A DNA stretch of 64,000 bases from Psychrobacter alimentarius (lineage in GTDB: Bacteria > Pseudomonadota > Gammaproteobacteria > Pseudomonadales > Moraxellaceae), in assembly GCF_001606025.1 (NCBI RefSeq), contig NZ_CP014945.1, positions 2,480,001 through 2,544,000 on the forward strand, read 5' to 3'. Shown here in pieces: positions 8,794 to 17,704 of the stretch. The notes below the pieces were generated by a model that saw nothing but the letters and a program-made list of their open reading frames with translations, ran no database searches and was not told the DNA's origin. A program made the translations under genes and the position numbers. How positions within the stretch are numbered: position 1 is the first letter of the stretch; each line of letters starts with the position of its first letter.

Positions 8794-9464
8794 AAAAACA
8801 CCCTATCTGTATGTGCTACGTCTGTACTTCCTAGGATCGGCATCCAGCAATGGAGGAGCGATAAAGGTTGATAAACAGCAATTTATAATGGGCTTAAGGA
8901 TACGATGTGGTTATGACAATATAGTGACAAAAGACACACAAATTGATAGAAGACAGCAATCCTAGCGCGGATTGAGGGTTTTAGGAGTATTAATACTAAA
9001 TACTTTTTGTTGAAAAAGTGAGGGCAACTTAAAAGACAACAAGATTGAAATTCATATCACATAATAAATATACAACTAACTATGATTATGCAAATAAAAG
9101 TAGGACTGCAACTTACCTATATATTAGATCCATTCACTTTCCAAATATTCATATTCTCTAATATTCTTATTTCTTAATTACTTTGTCTTAAATTTAATCT
9201 ATCGATATTAATCTCTTTCTTATTTTCCAAAAATTTTGAGCAGTAGTAATGATTATGTAAATATTTTTAATTTTACAATAATTACTCAGACTTACATTAT
9301 TGAAGTTTATTAAACACTTAAGTAGTAATGTATTGTCAAACCCTAGGCTATGATACTTTTCATATTGGATATGCCAATAATAATCAATCAGATAATTGCA
9401 TATTTATATTTCGTAATTATTGCTCATGAAGCAGTACATATTAGATGATATATAGGGACAGATT
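8794..9464. other. Long AT-rich intergenic region between divergent transcripts
   Basis: These 671 bases lie between the sensor kinase (minus) and the glycosyltransferase cluster (plus). The part from about 9000 to 9440 is very AT-rich with several short A/T tracts and the palindrome AGTATTAATACT near 8987. It must hold both divergent promoters, but I cannot pick a convincing -35/-10 pair. No gene or RNA is recognised. Such AT-rich upstream DNA is compatible with nucleoid-protein control, which is inference only. Confidence 0.4.
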
Positions 9465-11048
9465 ATGTTGGTCAGCAATGGAGTACCTCGTAAAAAAATA
9501 CTAAAAAATATAGCGAGCACTTCTATAAAACAATCGCTACAAGAAACGCATTCCCCAGCTAGCCAAGAGCCTAGTTTAAGCTTTCAACTCATGACACGCG
9601 CTGAACCACCAGCACTGGTTATTGCTACCATTCAATCCCTACTTGCTGTTAAAGCACCTCAAGACGAAATCATTATTATCGATAATAATAATACGGCAAC
9701 CTCACTATATCGACCATTGGCCGCGTTTTGTGCCAGCTTAGATCCCACGCAGCAAGTGCATTTTTATCATATCGACGCTGTCGCAGGTTTTAAGGCAGGT
9801 GCATTGAATTTGGCATTGGGACTGATGAATCCAAACTGTAGCTATCTCGTGGTGGTCGATAGTGACTATCAAGCGTTACCACAGGCAAGATCATCCATTG
9901 CCGATGCGATCAAATGCCATCCTGAACACTCCTTACTTCAGTTCCCGCAGTTTTACCGCAATGGTGGGCAAGTGGATACGCAGAGCGAACTGAATCATTA
10001 CTTCAACCATCATTTATATCGCCCTTTCAATCAAGATCGTGCATTATCGACAGGGACTTATGCAGTTATCCGCCGCTCAGCGCTTTTAAATTTGGGCGGT
10101 TGGTCGGGGGCTTCAATTACCGAAGATGCGCAGATGGGTGTCCTCATGCACCAAAAAGGCTTTCACAGTAAATTTATACCACAAGTTATTGCCACTGGTT
10201 TATTGCCCAATACGTTGAACGATTTGATGTCTCAGCGTCGACGCTGGATCTATGGCAACATGCAAGTATTGCAAGATTATGCAGCGAAGCCGTTTTTCTT
10301 GTCAGCCAAAGAATCTGACAGCCCATTACGTGTGAGTGAGCGCCTAGCTTATACGCGTGCTCACCTCTCACAGCTCAGTGCTTGGATCAATTTCACAGGG
10401 TTTTTTATCTTTTTGCAAATATGCGCCTTGTTAGTAATTGGCATATCACTTTTCAATCGTCACTTGGATATGTCTGTGCTCACGCCTTTATATTTGGTGT
10501 ATACCAGTTACGCGATCTTTTTGGGCAGGCGTTTGTGGGCGTACTGTCATGATGAATCACCGCTTAACAAGCAAATTGATAAAAACCACCAGACCAGCAC
10601 GCATACAAAATTGCGGGCATGGCTGATGCATCTCAACTTTTGGGAGCTTGGCGCACTATCGTGGTTACCCGTGCTGTGGGGACGTACCAAGCCCTTTATA
10701 TGTACACCAAAGCAAGAATTTATTCAGACCAGTCGTTCTGTGCAACTGGCAAATATTGCCGCCTTACCAAAACTGCTGCTGACCCTAAACCTCATAACAG
10801 CGATCTGTGTCGCGCCTTTTTCACCGCTCTATTCACCCATATTGTTCTTCTGTGCAATGACTGTCTGTTTGTTGAAGCTGGCAGCGGCAAGAGTGGCGAT
10901 GGATAATTTTGTTGCTACCGAGCAAAAAGCACCCAGTATCAGCACCAAATCAAAACCTGCTATCACCACTTTACATAAGCAAATCAAACCTATAAAAACA
11001 GCTGATATCACAGCAGTTTTTGAAGATAAAAAAACCATCAATTACTAG
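9465..11048 (+). CDS. Membrane glycosyltransferase, family 2 (processive type)
   Basis: This is a 527-residue GT2 enzyme. The catalytic domain shows IIIDNNN (D73), the metal-binding DxD in VVVDSDY (D132, D134), TED (219-221) for the catalytic base, and QRRRW (257-261). These are the D, DxD, TED, Q(Q/R)xRW signatures of processive GT2 enzymes such as cellulose and hyaluronan synthases. Hydrophobic segments near 305-325, 333-350 and 435-475 indicate an inner-membrane enzyme that makes or exports a polysaccharide or glycolipid. The sugar is unknown. It is first of four plus-strand glycosyltransferase genes; the next starts 108 bases later. A clear ribosome site (AGGGAC) supports the start. The N-terminal 40 residues are unlike the family and are probably cytoplasmic. 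Confidence 0.85.
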   Translation: MLVSNGVPRKKILKNIASTSIKQSLQETHSPASQEPSLSFQLMTRAEPPALVIATIQSLLAVKAPQDEIIIIDNNNTATSLYRPLAAFCASLDPTQQVHFYHIDAVAGFKAGALNLALGLMNPNCSYLVVVDSDYQALPQARSSIADAIKCHPEHSLLQFPQFYRNGGQVDTQSELNHYFNHHLYRPFNQDRALSTGTYAVIRRSALLNLGGWSGASITEDAQMGVLMHQKGFHSKFIPQVIATGLLPNTLNDLMSQRRRWIYGNMQVLQDYAAKPFFLSAKESDSPLRVSERLAYTRAHLSQLSAWINFTGFFIFLQICALLVIGISLFNRHLDMSVLTPLYLVYTSYAIFLGRRLWAYCHDESPLNKQIDKNHQTSTHTKLRAWLMHLNFWELGALSWLPVLWGRTKPFICTPKQEFIQTSRSVQLANIAALPKLLLTLNLITAICVAPFSPLYSPILFFCAMTVCLLKLAAARVAMDNFVATEQKAPSISTKSKPAITTLHKQIKPIKTADITAVFEDKKTINY

Positions 11049-11156
11049 ACGTACAAACCTTTATATCTGTTTTTTAAACGTGGTACTGATTGTTTAGTAC
11101 TTATTTTGATTCATTTTTAGCGTACATTCATTGCTATTTTTTCTTTTGAGGTTCTT

Positions 11157-12557
11157 ATGTCTTGTGACATGTCATCTGATTTTTTAACGACTGCTAATCT
11201 TGCTGAGATTCGTCCTACTACTCTTCCAAACCGACCACTGCGTATAGCCATCATCGCTCATTGCCTATACCCAATCGCCCAGCCATATGCGGGTGGCCTT
11301 GAAATGATTACCCAGCTTTTATGTGATGAGATGGAAGCGCAAGGTCATGAGGTATTGCTTTATGCGCATGAAGACAGTCAAACACAGGCGACATTAGTCC
11401 CCTTCTTAACGCGAGATGAATTCGATGCGACAGTCTATGATAATGAGCATGAATCCTTAGGGATGAGCCGCGAGGAGCTGTATCAGTATTTGGTCTATCA
11501 AAGCGCATTACGTGATCTGATCGATCGTGATGCGCGCGGTGAGATTGATATTGTTCACAATCACAGTCTGCACCATATCCCAATGATGACCGGTCAAGCG
11601 TTTGGTGAGCGCTTTTTTACGACTTTCCACACGCCTATATTTCCCCAGCTGCGCTTGGCGCTTCTGACGTTACGTCATGGTACCAAGACTCAGTTTACGG
11701 CTATCAGTCAACATCAGCAGCAGCTTTTTTCTGAATTCGTACCCTCACAGGTGGTTTATAACGGAATCGATGTGGCGTCTTTTGTAGCCAATATCGACGT
11801 TGATACTGCTAGCGATGCCAATAGCGAGCATGAAAGTTACTTTTGGTACGGACGCATTTGTCCCGAAAAAGGCACGCATTTGGCAATGCAATACTGTATG
11901 GAAGCAGGTAAAAAACTCATCATTGCTGGGCCGAAAAGTAACGAAGAGTACTTCAACGAGTACGTGGCACCCTTATTGGCAGAAGACTGCAAATACAACG
12001 AGTCACCACTGTTTGACTATGTGGGTCATGTCACAAAAGATGAAGTAAATCGGTATTTGTGCCAAGCGACAGCCATGCTATTTACAAGCACTTGGGATGA
12101 ACCTTATGGGTTGATACTGGCAGAAAGTCTGGCTTGCGGTACGCCTGTCATTGGCTTTAACGTAGGTGCCAGTGCAGAAATCGTCACACCAGATACAGGT
12201 ATCATCGTGCCAAAAGAGGACAAAGCCGCTTTTATAAGAGGCTTTTCTGAAATTAAACACATATCACGTCAAGCTTGTCGCAATCGCGCTGTGGCGTTTT
12301 GTTCCGTATCAGCGATGGTGGAAGGCTACCTTGCGTTATATCAAACAGCGGTAAGTAACAAGCAGCAGATATTTGAGTCTAATGGACAAAAAAGCGTTCA
12401 AGCCAGCACTCACGCCGATGCGCAAGAGAGTATTCAAAGCAATGCTCAAAATAATGATGTTAGGCAGATACCAAATACCTTTAACCATTTAAGGGATGAA
12501 AGACAGCAATTGACTGCTTCAACTAATGACCTCACTACTATGGCCTATGGAGAATAA
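11157..12557 (+). CDS. Glycosyltransferase, family 4 (GT-B fold)
   Basis: This 466-residue GT-B enzyme has a family 4 layout. The N-terminal Rossmann domain begins LRIAIIAHCLYPIAQPYAGG (28-47), with the glycine-rich loop that accepts substrate. The C-terminal domain has YGRICPEKG, which contacts the donor phosphate, and EPYGLILAESLACGTPVIGF, the conserved E-x7-E donor-binding stretch. The last roughly 65 residues are rich in Q, N, S and A and look disordered, which is unusual. The protein is cytosolic or peripheral on the membrane. Its stop overlaps the next start by one base (TAATG), so translation is coupled. The donor sugar is unknown. Confidence 0.88.
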   Translation: MSCDMSSDFLTTANLAEIRPTTLPNRPLRIAIIAHCLYPIAQPYAGGLEMITQLLCDEMEAQGHEVLLYAHEDSQTQATLVPFLTRDEFDATVYDNEHESLGMSREELYQYLVYQSALRDLIDRDARGEIDIVHNHSLHHIPMMTGQAFGERFFTTFHTPIFPQLRLALLTLRHGTKTQFTAISQHQQQLFSEFVPSQVVYNGIDVASFVANIDVDTASDANSEHESYFWYGRICPEKGTHLAMQYCMEAGKKLIIAGPKSNEEYFNEYVAPLLAEDCKYNESPLFDYVGHVTKDEVNRYLCQATAMLFTSTWDEPYGLILAESLACGTPVIGFNVGASAEIVTPDTGIIVPKEDKAAFIRGFSEIKHISRQACRNRAVAFCSVSAMVEGYLALYQTAVSNKQQIFESNGQKSVQASTHADAQESIQSNAQNNDVRQIPNTFNHLRDERQQLTASTNDLTTMAYGE

Positions 12558-13765
12558 TGATGCTGCGTATTGGCTATTATGCACATCATCATGGGTCAGG
12601 TCACTGCCGACAAATAGACAAGCTTGCCGCTCTACTACCGATTCAAAAAAGGCAGCAATTAACTGTATTTACCAGCTTGGCTCCAGAAGCGTATGCTTTT
12701 AGCGCTATTGATGAGCAGCAGATTGTCCGCCTTTATCCAGAGGATGAGCGTACAGATGACGTCTTAAAAGGACGCGCAGGCAAGTATTGGCAACCAGCAA
12801 GTCTACATTACTCTCCTATTGGTAATGCTGATATTCAAAAGCGTAGCCATCAAATACTAAATACGATTGTGCAGCGCGACATTGACTTGATGATTATTGA
12901 TGTTAGCGTTGAAGTGGCCATGCTATGCCGAACGGTAAGTATTCCCTATCTCTACGTGAGGCTACCGGGCCTTCGGGACGATACACCTCACCTTGAGGCT
13001 TTTGCTGGCGCGCTTGCGTTACTAGCCCCTTATCCTCAAGCGATCGAAGCGGCAATGACGCCCAGTTGGGTACGTCAAAAAACAGTGTACCTTGATTTTA
13101 TCAATCTCACCAAAAACGACATATCAAGCCATCAGGACTTTATCAAAACGCTGACGACACTGACTGCCGACCATCCAAACGTTATCTCTTCATTTGCAAC
13201 CAAACCCATCATCACTGTCATTAAAGGCTACGGCGGACATGAAGCCATTGACGCAAAACTGCCTGAGCTGCGCCGTTTATTACCTGACGCTTTTATCATA
13301 TCGCTTGGACCGATAGATAATGACTTGAGAGCTTACGTTGATGTGGCTATTCACGTGAATGATGTGACACCATTTATGTATTACAGTGATTATTTGCTGA
13401 TGGCCTGTGGACTCAATGCCGTGGCGCAAGCCTATTATTGTACAACGCCGCTTGTGGTCTTGCCTGATGAGCGTCCACACCAAGAGCAAGCAACCATGGC
13501 GCAGGCGTTGATAGACCAAGGGCGTGCATTGAGCTGGGAGCAATTCGTATACTCGATGAGTGCTGAATCTACCTCCGCTTATCCTACCAAAATCACTGCT
13601 TCGCAAACACAAGATAACTTGAATGATGATAGACCGTCATTTTTCCCTACTGAAGACTCGTTTGCGGCTCAGGCATTGATGGACAGCATTATCACCTACT
13701 CGACCGCTAAATCTTGGTTCAACGAATGGCTGTTGCCGCAACTTGGGTTGCGCCCTGAGGCTTAA
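12557..13765 (+). CDS. GT-B glycosyltransferase, MurG/GT28-like
   Basis: The 402-residue protein starts with GYYAHHHGSGHCRQ, a glycine/histidine loop typical of the MurG/GT28 and related acceptor-binding domains. Its C-terminal half carries ACGLNAVAQAYYCTTPLVVL followed by DERPHQEQATMAQAL, the usual GT28-like donor-binding pattern (G-x4-E/A near a short helix, then the conserved Q). Sequence outside these motifs is divergent, so it is not MurG itself. It overlaps the family 4 gene by one base, which argues that both act in one pathway. The substrates are unknown. A 90-base gap separates it from the next transferase. Confidence 0.75.
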   Translation: MMLRIGYYAHHHGSGHCRQIDKLAALLPIQKRQQLTVFTSLAPEAYAFSAIDEQQIVRLYPEDERTDDVLKGRAGKYWQPASLHYSPIGNADIQKRSHQILNTIVQRDIDLMIIDVSVEVAMLCRTVSIPYLYVRLPGLRDDTPHLEAFAGALALLAPYPQAIEAAMTPSWVRQKTVYLDFINLTKNDISSHQDFIKTLTTLTADHPNVISSFATKPIITVIKGYGGHEAIDAKLPELRRLLPDAFIISLGPIDNDLRAYVDVAIHVNDVTPFMYYSDYLLMACGLNAVAQAYYCTTPLVVLPDERPHQEQATMAQALIDQGRALSWEQFVYSMSAESTSAYPTKITASQTQDNLNDDRPSFFPTEDSFAAQALMDSIITYSTAKSWFNEWLLPQLGLRPEA

Positions 13766-13854
13766 CGTCATTTTAGTCTGCCACTCTAATAACTAACCCT
13801 TTGAATTTTAATCCTTTGAATCTTAGACCTATTATAAAATAACGGTAATGAGCG

Positions 13855-14883
13855 ATGACAATAAAAACAACCATTCCTATATCTACGATCAATTCAGATA
13901 CGAGTCTCAATCGTAAACCAGTAACTGTTATCACGACTTGTTATGGACGAAACCGTCACCTTTACAACTTATTGGCCAGCCTCACGCATGGCAGCATACA
14001 GCCTGATGAAGTAATTATTGTCAATGATGATGCTGATCCTCAGTGCTTGGCTAAGTTCCCTTTAAACATCGTACAAATTCCCACAACCATCAATGCGTCA
14101 ACTGACAATATGTCCGACGTACCTACCAAGACAAGATTTGATATTGGTCACAATCGCAATCTGGGAGCTGCTCGCGCTACTCATGATTTGCTAATATTTT
14201 TAGACGTGGATTGTATCGTCGCGCCGACGTTTATTGAGCAGTTAAGTGCTAAACTGCAAGCGCAACCGAATGGGCTATTGATGGGGCAACCGCGCTATCT
14301 GACGCGGCCATTATCAGAAGAAGAAAGCAGCAAATTACAATGCGGTACGCTCTCTATGAATTGTTTGAATAGGCTCTCTGTATATAACCCTTATCGTGAT
14401 AATTTTGATGATAATGAGTCTATTCCTTTAGCCCTGAATCAAACTGCGACTAAAAAAACAGCAATGAAAAAAACTGACGATTATGGCGCATTTTGGAGCT
14501 TATGCTTTGCTATTACTCGCCAGCAATTTGAGCAACTTGGCGGATTTGACACCCAATATACAGGTTATGGGGCAGAAGACACGGACTTGGCGTTTACCGC
14601 ACGCCAGCTGAATATTGATTTTTATCTCACGGCTGATGTGGTTTATCACCAGCAGCATAGTGTCTATAGGCCGCCGCTCAATCATTTAGACAGTATTGTC
14701 ATTAACGCCAATCGCTTCTATGATAAATGGCAATGCTGGCCGATGGATGGATGGCTTTTGTCGTTTGCAGACATGGGACTGATCAATTGGCAAGCCAACC
14801 AGTCAACCCCAATTACTCTGATACGTAAGCCCAGTCATGCTGAAATAGAATCTGCTCATTGCCCTCACGCAGCATACGTTTGA
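13855..14883 (+). CDS. Glycosyltransferase, family 2 (galactosyltransferase-like C-terminus)
   Basis: This is a 342-residue soluble GT2 enzyme of GT-A fold. It begins VTVITTCYGRNRHLYNLLAS (23-42), has the metal-binding D-x-D in FLDVDC (D117, D119), and the C-terminal signature GGFDTQYTGYGAEDTDL, characteristic of the Glyco_transf_7C (galactosyltransferase-like) region. The ED in this motif is the likely catalytic base. A non-conserved insert near residues 185-210 is rich in T and K. It is last in the plus-strand glycosyltransferase run and converges on the GT29-like gene, with 52 bases between stop codons. The start has only a weak ribosome site. Confidence 0.85.
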   Translation: MTIKTTIPISTINSDTSLNRKPVTVITTCYGRNRHLYNLLASLTHGSIQPDEVIIVNDDADPQCLAKFPLNIVQIPTTINASTDNMSDVPTKTRFDIGHNRNLGAARATHDLLIFLDVDCIVAPTFIEQLSAKLQAQPNGLLMGQPRYLTRPLSEEESSKLQCGTLSMNCLNRLSVYNPYRDNFDDNESIPLALNQTATKKTAMKKTDDYGAFWSLCFAITRQQFEQLGGFDTQYTGYGAEDTDLAFTARQLNIDFYLTADVVYHQQHSVYRPPLNHLDSIVINANRFYDKWQCWPMDGWLLSFADMGLINWQANQSTPITLIRKPSHAEIESAHCPHAAYV

Positions 14884-14935
14884 TGTAAGATGCCTATCAT
14901 TGACTGATTCGTTCTGAATAACCGATCTTACATAG

Positions 14936-15754
14936 CTAGTATTGGCGAATGATTTCTACTTCTGGCGGCGGTGCGCTCATCTCTTGGCGTTCAAACTCCC
15001 AATTATGCCCTTGCCAAAAATGAGCCGTCTTATCGTTATCATTAAACCCAAGCATCAACAGTCTCAATGGCAACTCTGTGTTTTGAATGTGCTGCAAATG
15101 CGTTCGAGCCGCAAGCAACAATCGATACAGTAGAAACCCTGACGAAGGTGCCGATGAGTGAATATCGGTAAAGCATGGATAATCAGCAACGACTGGATGC
15201 TGCTCTGATAAAACACCGTGATGCTGCGTGTTTTGTAGCAACGCTTGCACAGATGATGGGACAGTTAGTATACGCTCATCAGTGATGGGATCATCATGCG
15301 GACTTGGATCGTCATCTAGCGAGGGAAATTGATAAGACTGATTGCTCAGCAAGATGCCTAAAGGTGCTGACTTTGCCATGCGCTTGATGACCGACACATT
15401 ATTGCTGCGCGGCGGCAAGCCAAAATGCAATTTACTGTCACCAATTTGACGAAAAAACAATAGCTTGGGTAGTGTACTGGCGAGCGGATGGTTGGCAAAA
15501 AACTCTGCATGTATAAAGTGATTGAATAACACCAACACATCGTCAGGCTGCAATAATGCCTCAAGTTGATCCGTACCAATCGATGGATTATTGGCGATAA
15601 ATACAAGGCGATTGTTTTGCGCTAAGGCAGTTTGAATATTGGTGGGCAAACTTGTAAAAGCAGCCTGTTCTGTACTGATATTATTTATATTGGCTTCGCT
15701 ATCTTGTGATAGTGAACGATCATTTGAAGGTATCGAGGTTTTTATGTGCGCCAT
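14936..15754 (-). CDS. Putative GT29 (sialyltransferase)-like protein
   Basis: I chose the ATG at 15754 (MAHIKTS) because AGGAC lies 5 bases upstream; an in-frame ATG at 15775 would add seven residues. The 272-residue protein shows three segments recalling the sialyl motifs of GT29. These are LVFIANNPSI (motif L, like VxNGxS), SGFLLYRLLLAA...LRLLMLGF (motif S, SG...L.A...GF), and HNWEFE near the end (motif VS, H-x4-E). GT29 is mainly a eukaryotic family that transfers sialic acid or Kdo-like sugars, so the reading is tentative. It lies 77 bases downstream of a thioesterase gene and converges on four glycosyltransferases, which fits a glycan role. No sialic-acid synthesis genes are in the window. 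Confidence 0.5.
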   Translation of the reverse strand: MAHIKTSIPSNDRSLSQDSEANINNISTEQAAFTSLPTNIQTALAQNNRLVFIANNPSIGTDQLEALLQPDDVLVLFNHFIHAEFFANHPLASTLPKLLFFRQIGDSKLHFGLPPRSNNVSVIKRMAKSAPLGILLSNQSYQFPSLDDDPSPHDDPITDERILTVPSSVQALLQNTQHHGVLSEQHPVVADYPCFTDIHSSAPSSGFLLYRLLLAARTHLQHIQNTELPLRLLMLGFNDNDKTAHFWQGHNWEFERQEMSAPPPEVEIIRQY

Positions 15755-15831
15755 TTTTGTCCTATTTGATATCAATACTCTATTACATACCCATCAAGCA
15801 TCGTGTGCCATTGGATTTTCTCTGAGAGCCG

Positions 15832-16245
15832 TTAAGCGAGCTTAGGCGGTACAGAATACGTACCCACAACATGAGCCACCAAGTCGCTTGTTCCTTCTGA
15901 ATAAAGCGACACCTCCCCCACTATGAGCGTGCGTCCGACTTTCATTAACGTACACTCTGCAATGATACGCGCCTCTGCTGAAGGTTTACGCAAAAAATTG
16001 ATGGTGAGGCTTGTTGTCACTGTCAATGGTACAATGCCAATCTTACCAAGTATCGCCACATAGATAGCCACATCGGCAATGCTCATGAGCACAGGTCCCG
16101 ATACCGTACCGCCAGGACGCAGCTCGTTGATGCCGATATCATGCGATAAGGTTGCCCCCATCTCATCCACTGATTCAACGACGCATTTGGTTTGTGGGAA
16201 CTCTACTGCCATAAAGGCCGTGATTTCTTCTTTAGTTGCAGACAT
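15832..16245 (-). CDS. PaaI-family hotdog-fold thioesterase
   Basis: This 137-residue single hotdog domain matches the length of PaaI-type acyl-CoA thioesterases. The segment LRPGGTVSGPVLMSIADVAIY matches the hotdog active-site helix (usually RxGGTxxGxxLxxLAD), with the acidic residue D58 as candidate catalytic base. The C-terminal strands TSLTINFLRKP and LIVGEVSLYS are typical. It probably hydrolyses an acyl- or aryl-CoA of unknown identity in the cytosol. It follows the DUF3124 lipoprotein by 47 bases in the same direction, probably on the potassium-uptake transcript. Confidence 0.85.
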   Translation of the reverse strand: MSATKEEITAFMAVEFPQTKCVVESVDEMGATLSHDIGINELRPGGTVSGPVLMSIADVAIYVAILGKIGIVPLTVTTSLTINFLRKPSAEARIIAECTLMKVGRTLIVGEVSLYSEGTSDLVAHVVGTYSVPPKLA

Positions 16246-16292
16246 GCTCTTCCCTTAGCGATTTTTTTATTAGAGACTGCTATCCTGATTCA

Positions 16293-16835
16293 TCAATGTA
16301 CAACGGGTGTACCCTCTGTACTAAACGCAAAGCCTTTATTGCTAAAATTACCAATCATAACCGCTTCAATAACAGGTTTGACTGTCTCATCAACGCCTTC
16401 AACTTCGATGATAAAATTGGCACCTGAACCGCCTTTGTCTTCTTCTTTTTCAACAATGTAATTCAGCGTTGCCATCGCAGGAAGCTTTATAGGCTTGGTC
16501 AAATAAGATTTAATTAAAGTACCACCCGTATCATAATAATCAATCTTATTGACGTAGAGAGACTTATCTAAAGTGGTATTACGGACGCTTAGCGTCGCCG
16601 ACAATAGGACTTTGCGATTGTCTCTGTCGGTATAAATGTCTGAATAAATCGGCACATAAAAGGTTTGCTTGTAGCTAAGCCGACTGTGATCCACATCCGA
16701 TATCATCTCCAATGCTTCAATCGGATCTTCATGGCTCTCTGATAAGACAACATTGGGATCTTGCGCAGACTGACCACAGCCTGATAATAGTGCCGTGGTC
16801 GCGATCAATAAGATGGACATATTGTACTTATTCAT
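16293..16835 (-). CDS. DUF3124 lipoprotein
   Basis: The 180-residue protein has a lipoprotein signal with lipobox LSGC (Cys20), so it is exported and lipidated. The mature part matches DUF3124: VPIYSDIYTDRDNRKVLLSA near 62-81, a YDTGG segment, the GGSGANFIIEV stretch, and IEAVMIGNFSNKGFAFSTEG at the end. The function of the family is unknown. It follows trkA by 44 bases on the same strand, suggesting cotranscription with potassium uptake. A good ribosome site (GGGAAAA) supports the start. Confidence 0.8.
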   Translation of the reverse strand: MNKYNMSILLIATTALLSGCGQSAQDPNVVLSESHEDPIEALEMISDVDHSRLSYKQTFYVPIYSDIYTDRDNRKVLLSATLSVRNTTLDKSLYVNKIDYYDTGGTLIKSYLTKPIKLPAMATLNYIVEKEEDKGGSGANFIIEVEGVDETVKPVIEAVMIGNFSNKGFAFSTEGTPVVH

Positions 16836-16879
16836 AAGTTTTCCCTTTTGCCGTTTTACGTCACTGCCATCGCAATCGT

Positions 16880-17581
16880 CTATTTTATTTTGACACCAAC
16901 GCTACGCAAAAACTGGTTGATGTCATCGTTTGCGCCGTAGATGACCAGTACGTCCTTATCTTGCAATATTTGCTCAGGCATCGCCAATCCTCGAATGCTT
17001 GGTTTGCTTTGCGTACGACCAAAGCTGTCTTCATAATACTCATAGCGCAGGGTACTAAGCAATCGAATATTAAACTTTTGCTCGAATTCTAGCTTACCCA
17101 CACTTTGACCAATCAGCGTTCTTGGAATGCTAATTTCTACCAGGCTAAAGTGATCACTCAGCTCAAACGAGTCTACAAAGTAACGCAGCGACAGCCTTTT
17201 TGCCCAGCGCTTGGCCGCTTCTTTTTCGGGATGGATAAGATCATCCACCCCGATGGCTTGCAGAACTTTTTCGTGTAATGGATTGATACTTCGACTGATC
17301 AAACGCTTGGCTTTTAAGGTTTTAAATAAAGCCGTCACCATCACATTCTCGCCTTGGTCTTCGCCAATAGCCACGATAACAATATCGGTATCGCTAATGG
17401 GTAAACCTTTCACGGTATACTCATCTGTTGCATCCATACAAATGGTATGAGAAATGACTTCTTTATAGGCCTCAACCTTTTGCATACTACTATCAATGGC
17501 GATCACTTCATGACCTTGACGGGTCAGTGCTATTCCTAACGATGAGCCAAAATTGCCTAATCCTACGATGATATATTTCAT
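16880..17581 (-). CDS. trkA: TrkA/KtrA-family potassium uptake regulatory subunit
   Basis: This 233-residue cytosolic gating subunit has an RCK_N Rossmann domain starting IIVGLGNFGSSLGIALTRQG (GxGxxG, nucleotide binding; acidic residue in VIAIDSS). It also has a RCK_C domain in the last roughly 80 residues (FSLVEISIPRTLIGQSVGKL). There is one RCK_N/RCK_C pair, which is the KtrA/KtrC size and not the double-domain E. coli TrkA. It forms a ring on the channel subunit and opens it in response to adenine nucleotides (family knowledge). Its gene follows the channel gene by 124 bases on the same strand. Confidence 0.88.
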   Translation of the reverse strand: MKYIIVGLGNFGSSLGIALTRQGHEVIAIDSSMQKVEAYKEVISHTICMDATDEYTVKGLPISDTDIVIVAIGEDQGENVMVTALFKTLKAKRLISRSINPLHEKVLQAIGVDDLIHPEKEAAKRWAKRLSLRYFVDSFELSDHFSLVEISIPRTLIGQSVGKLEFEQKFNIRLLSTLRYEYYEDSFGRTQSKPSIRGLAMPEQILQDKDVLVIYGANDDINQFLRSVGVKIK

Positions 17582-17704
17582 GACCTTAAGCCTTGTTTCG
17601 TTATTTTTTAAACCCTTTAACCGTCTGATTTAGCGACTGTTAAATAAACTGTTAAATCTAAAACCACCACCCTGACCCCTAACTGACAGCCTATTTACTG
17701 CCCG

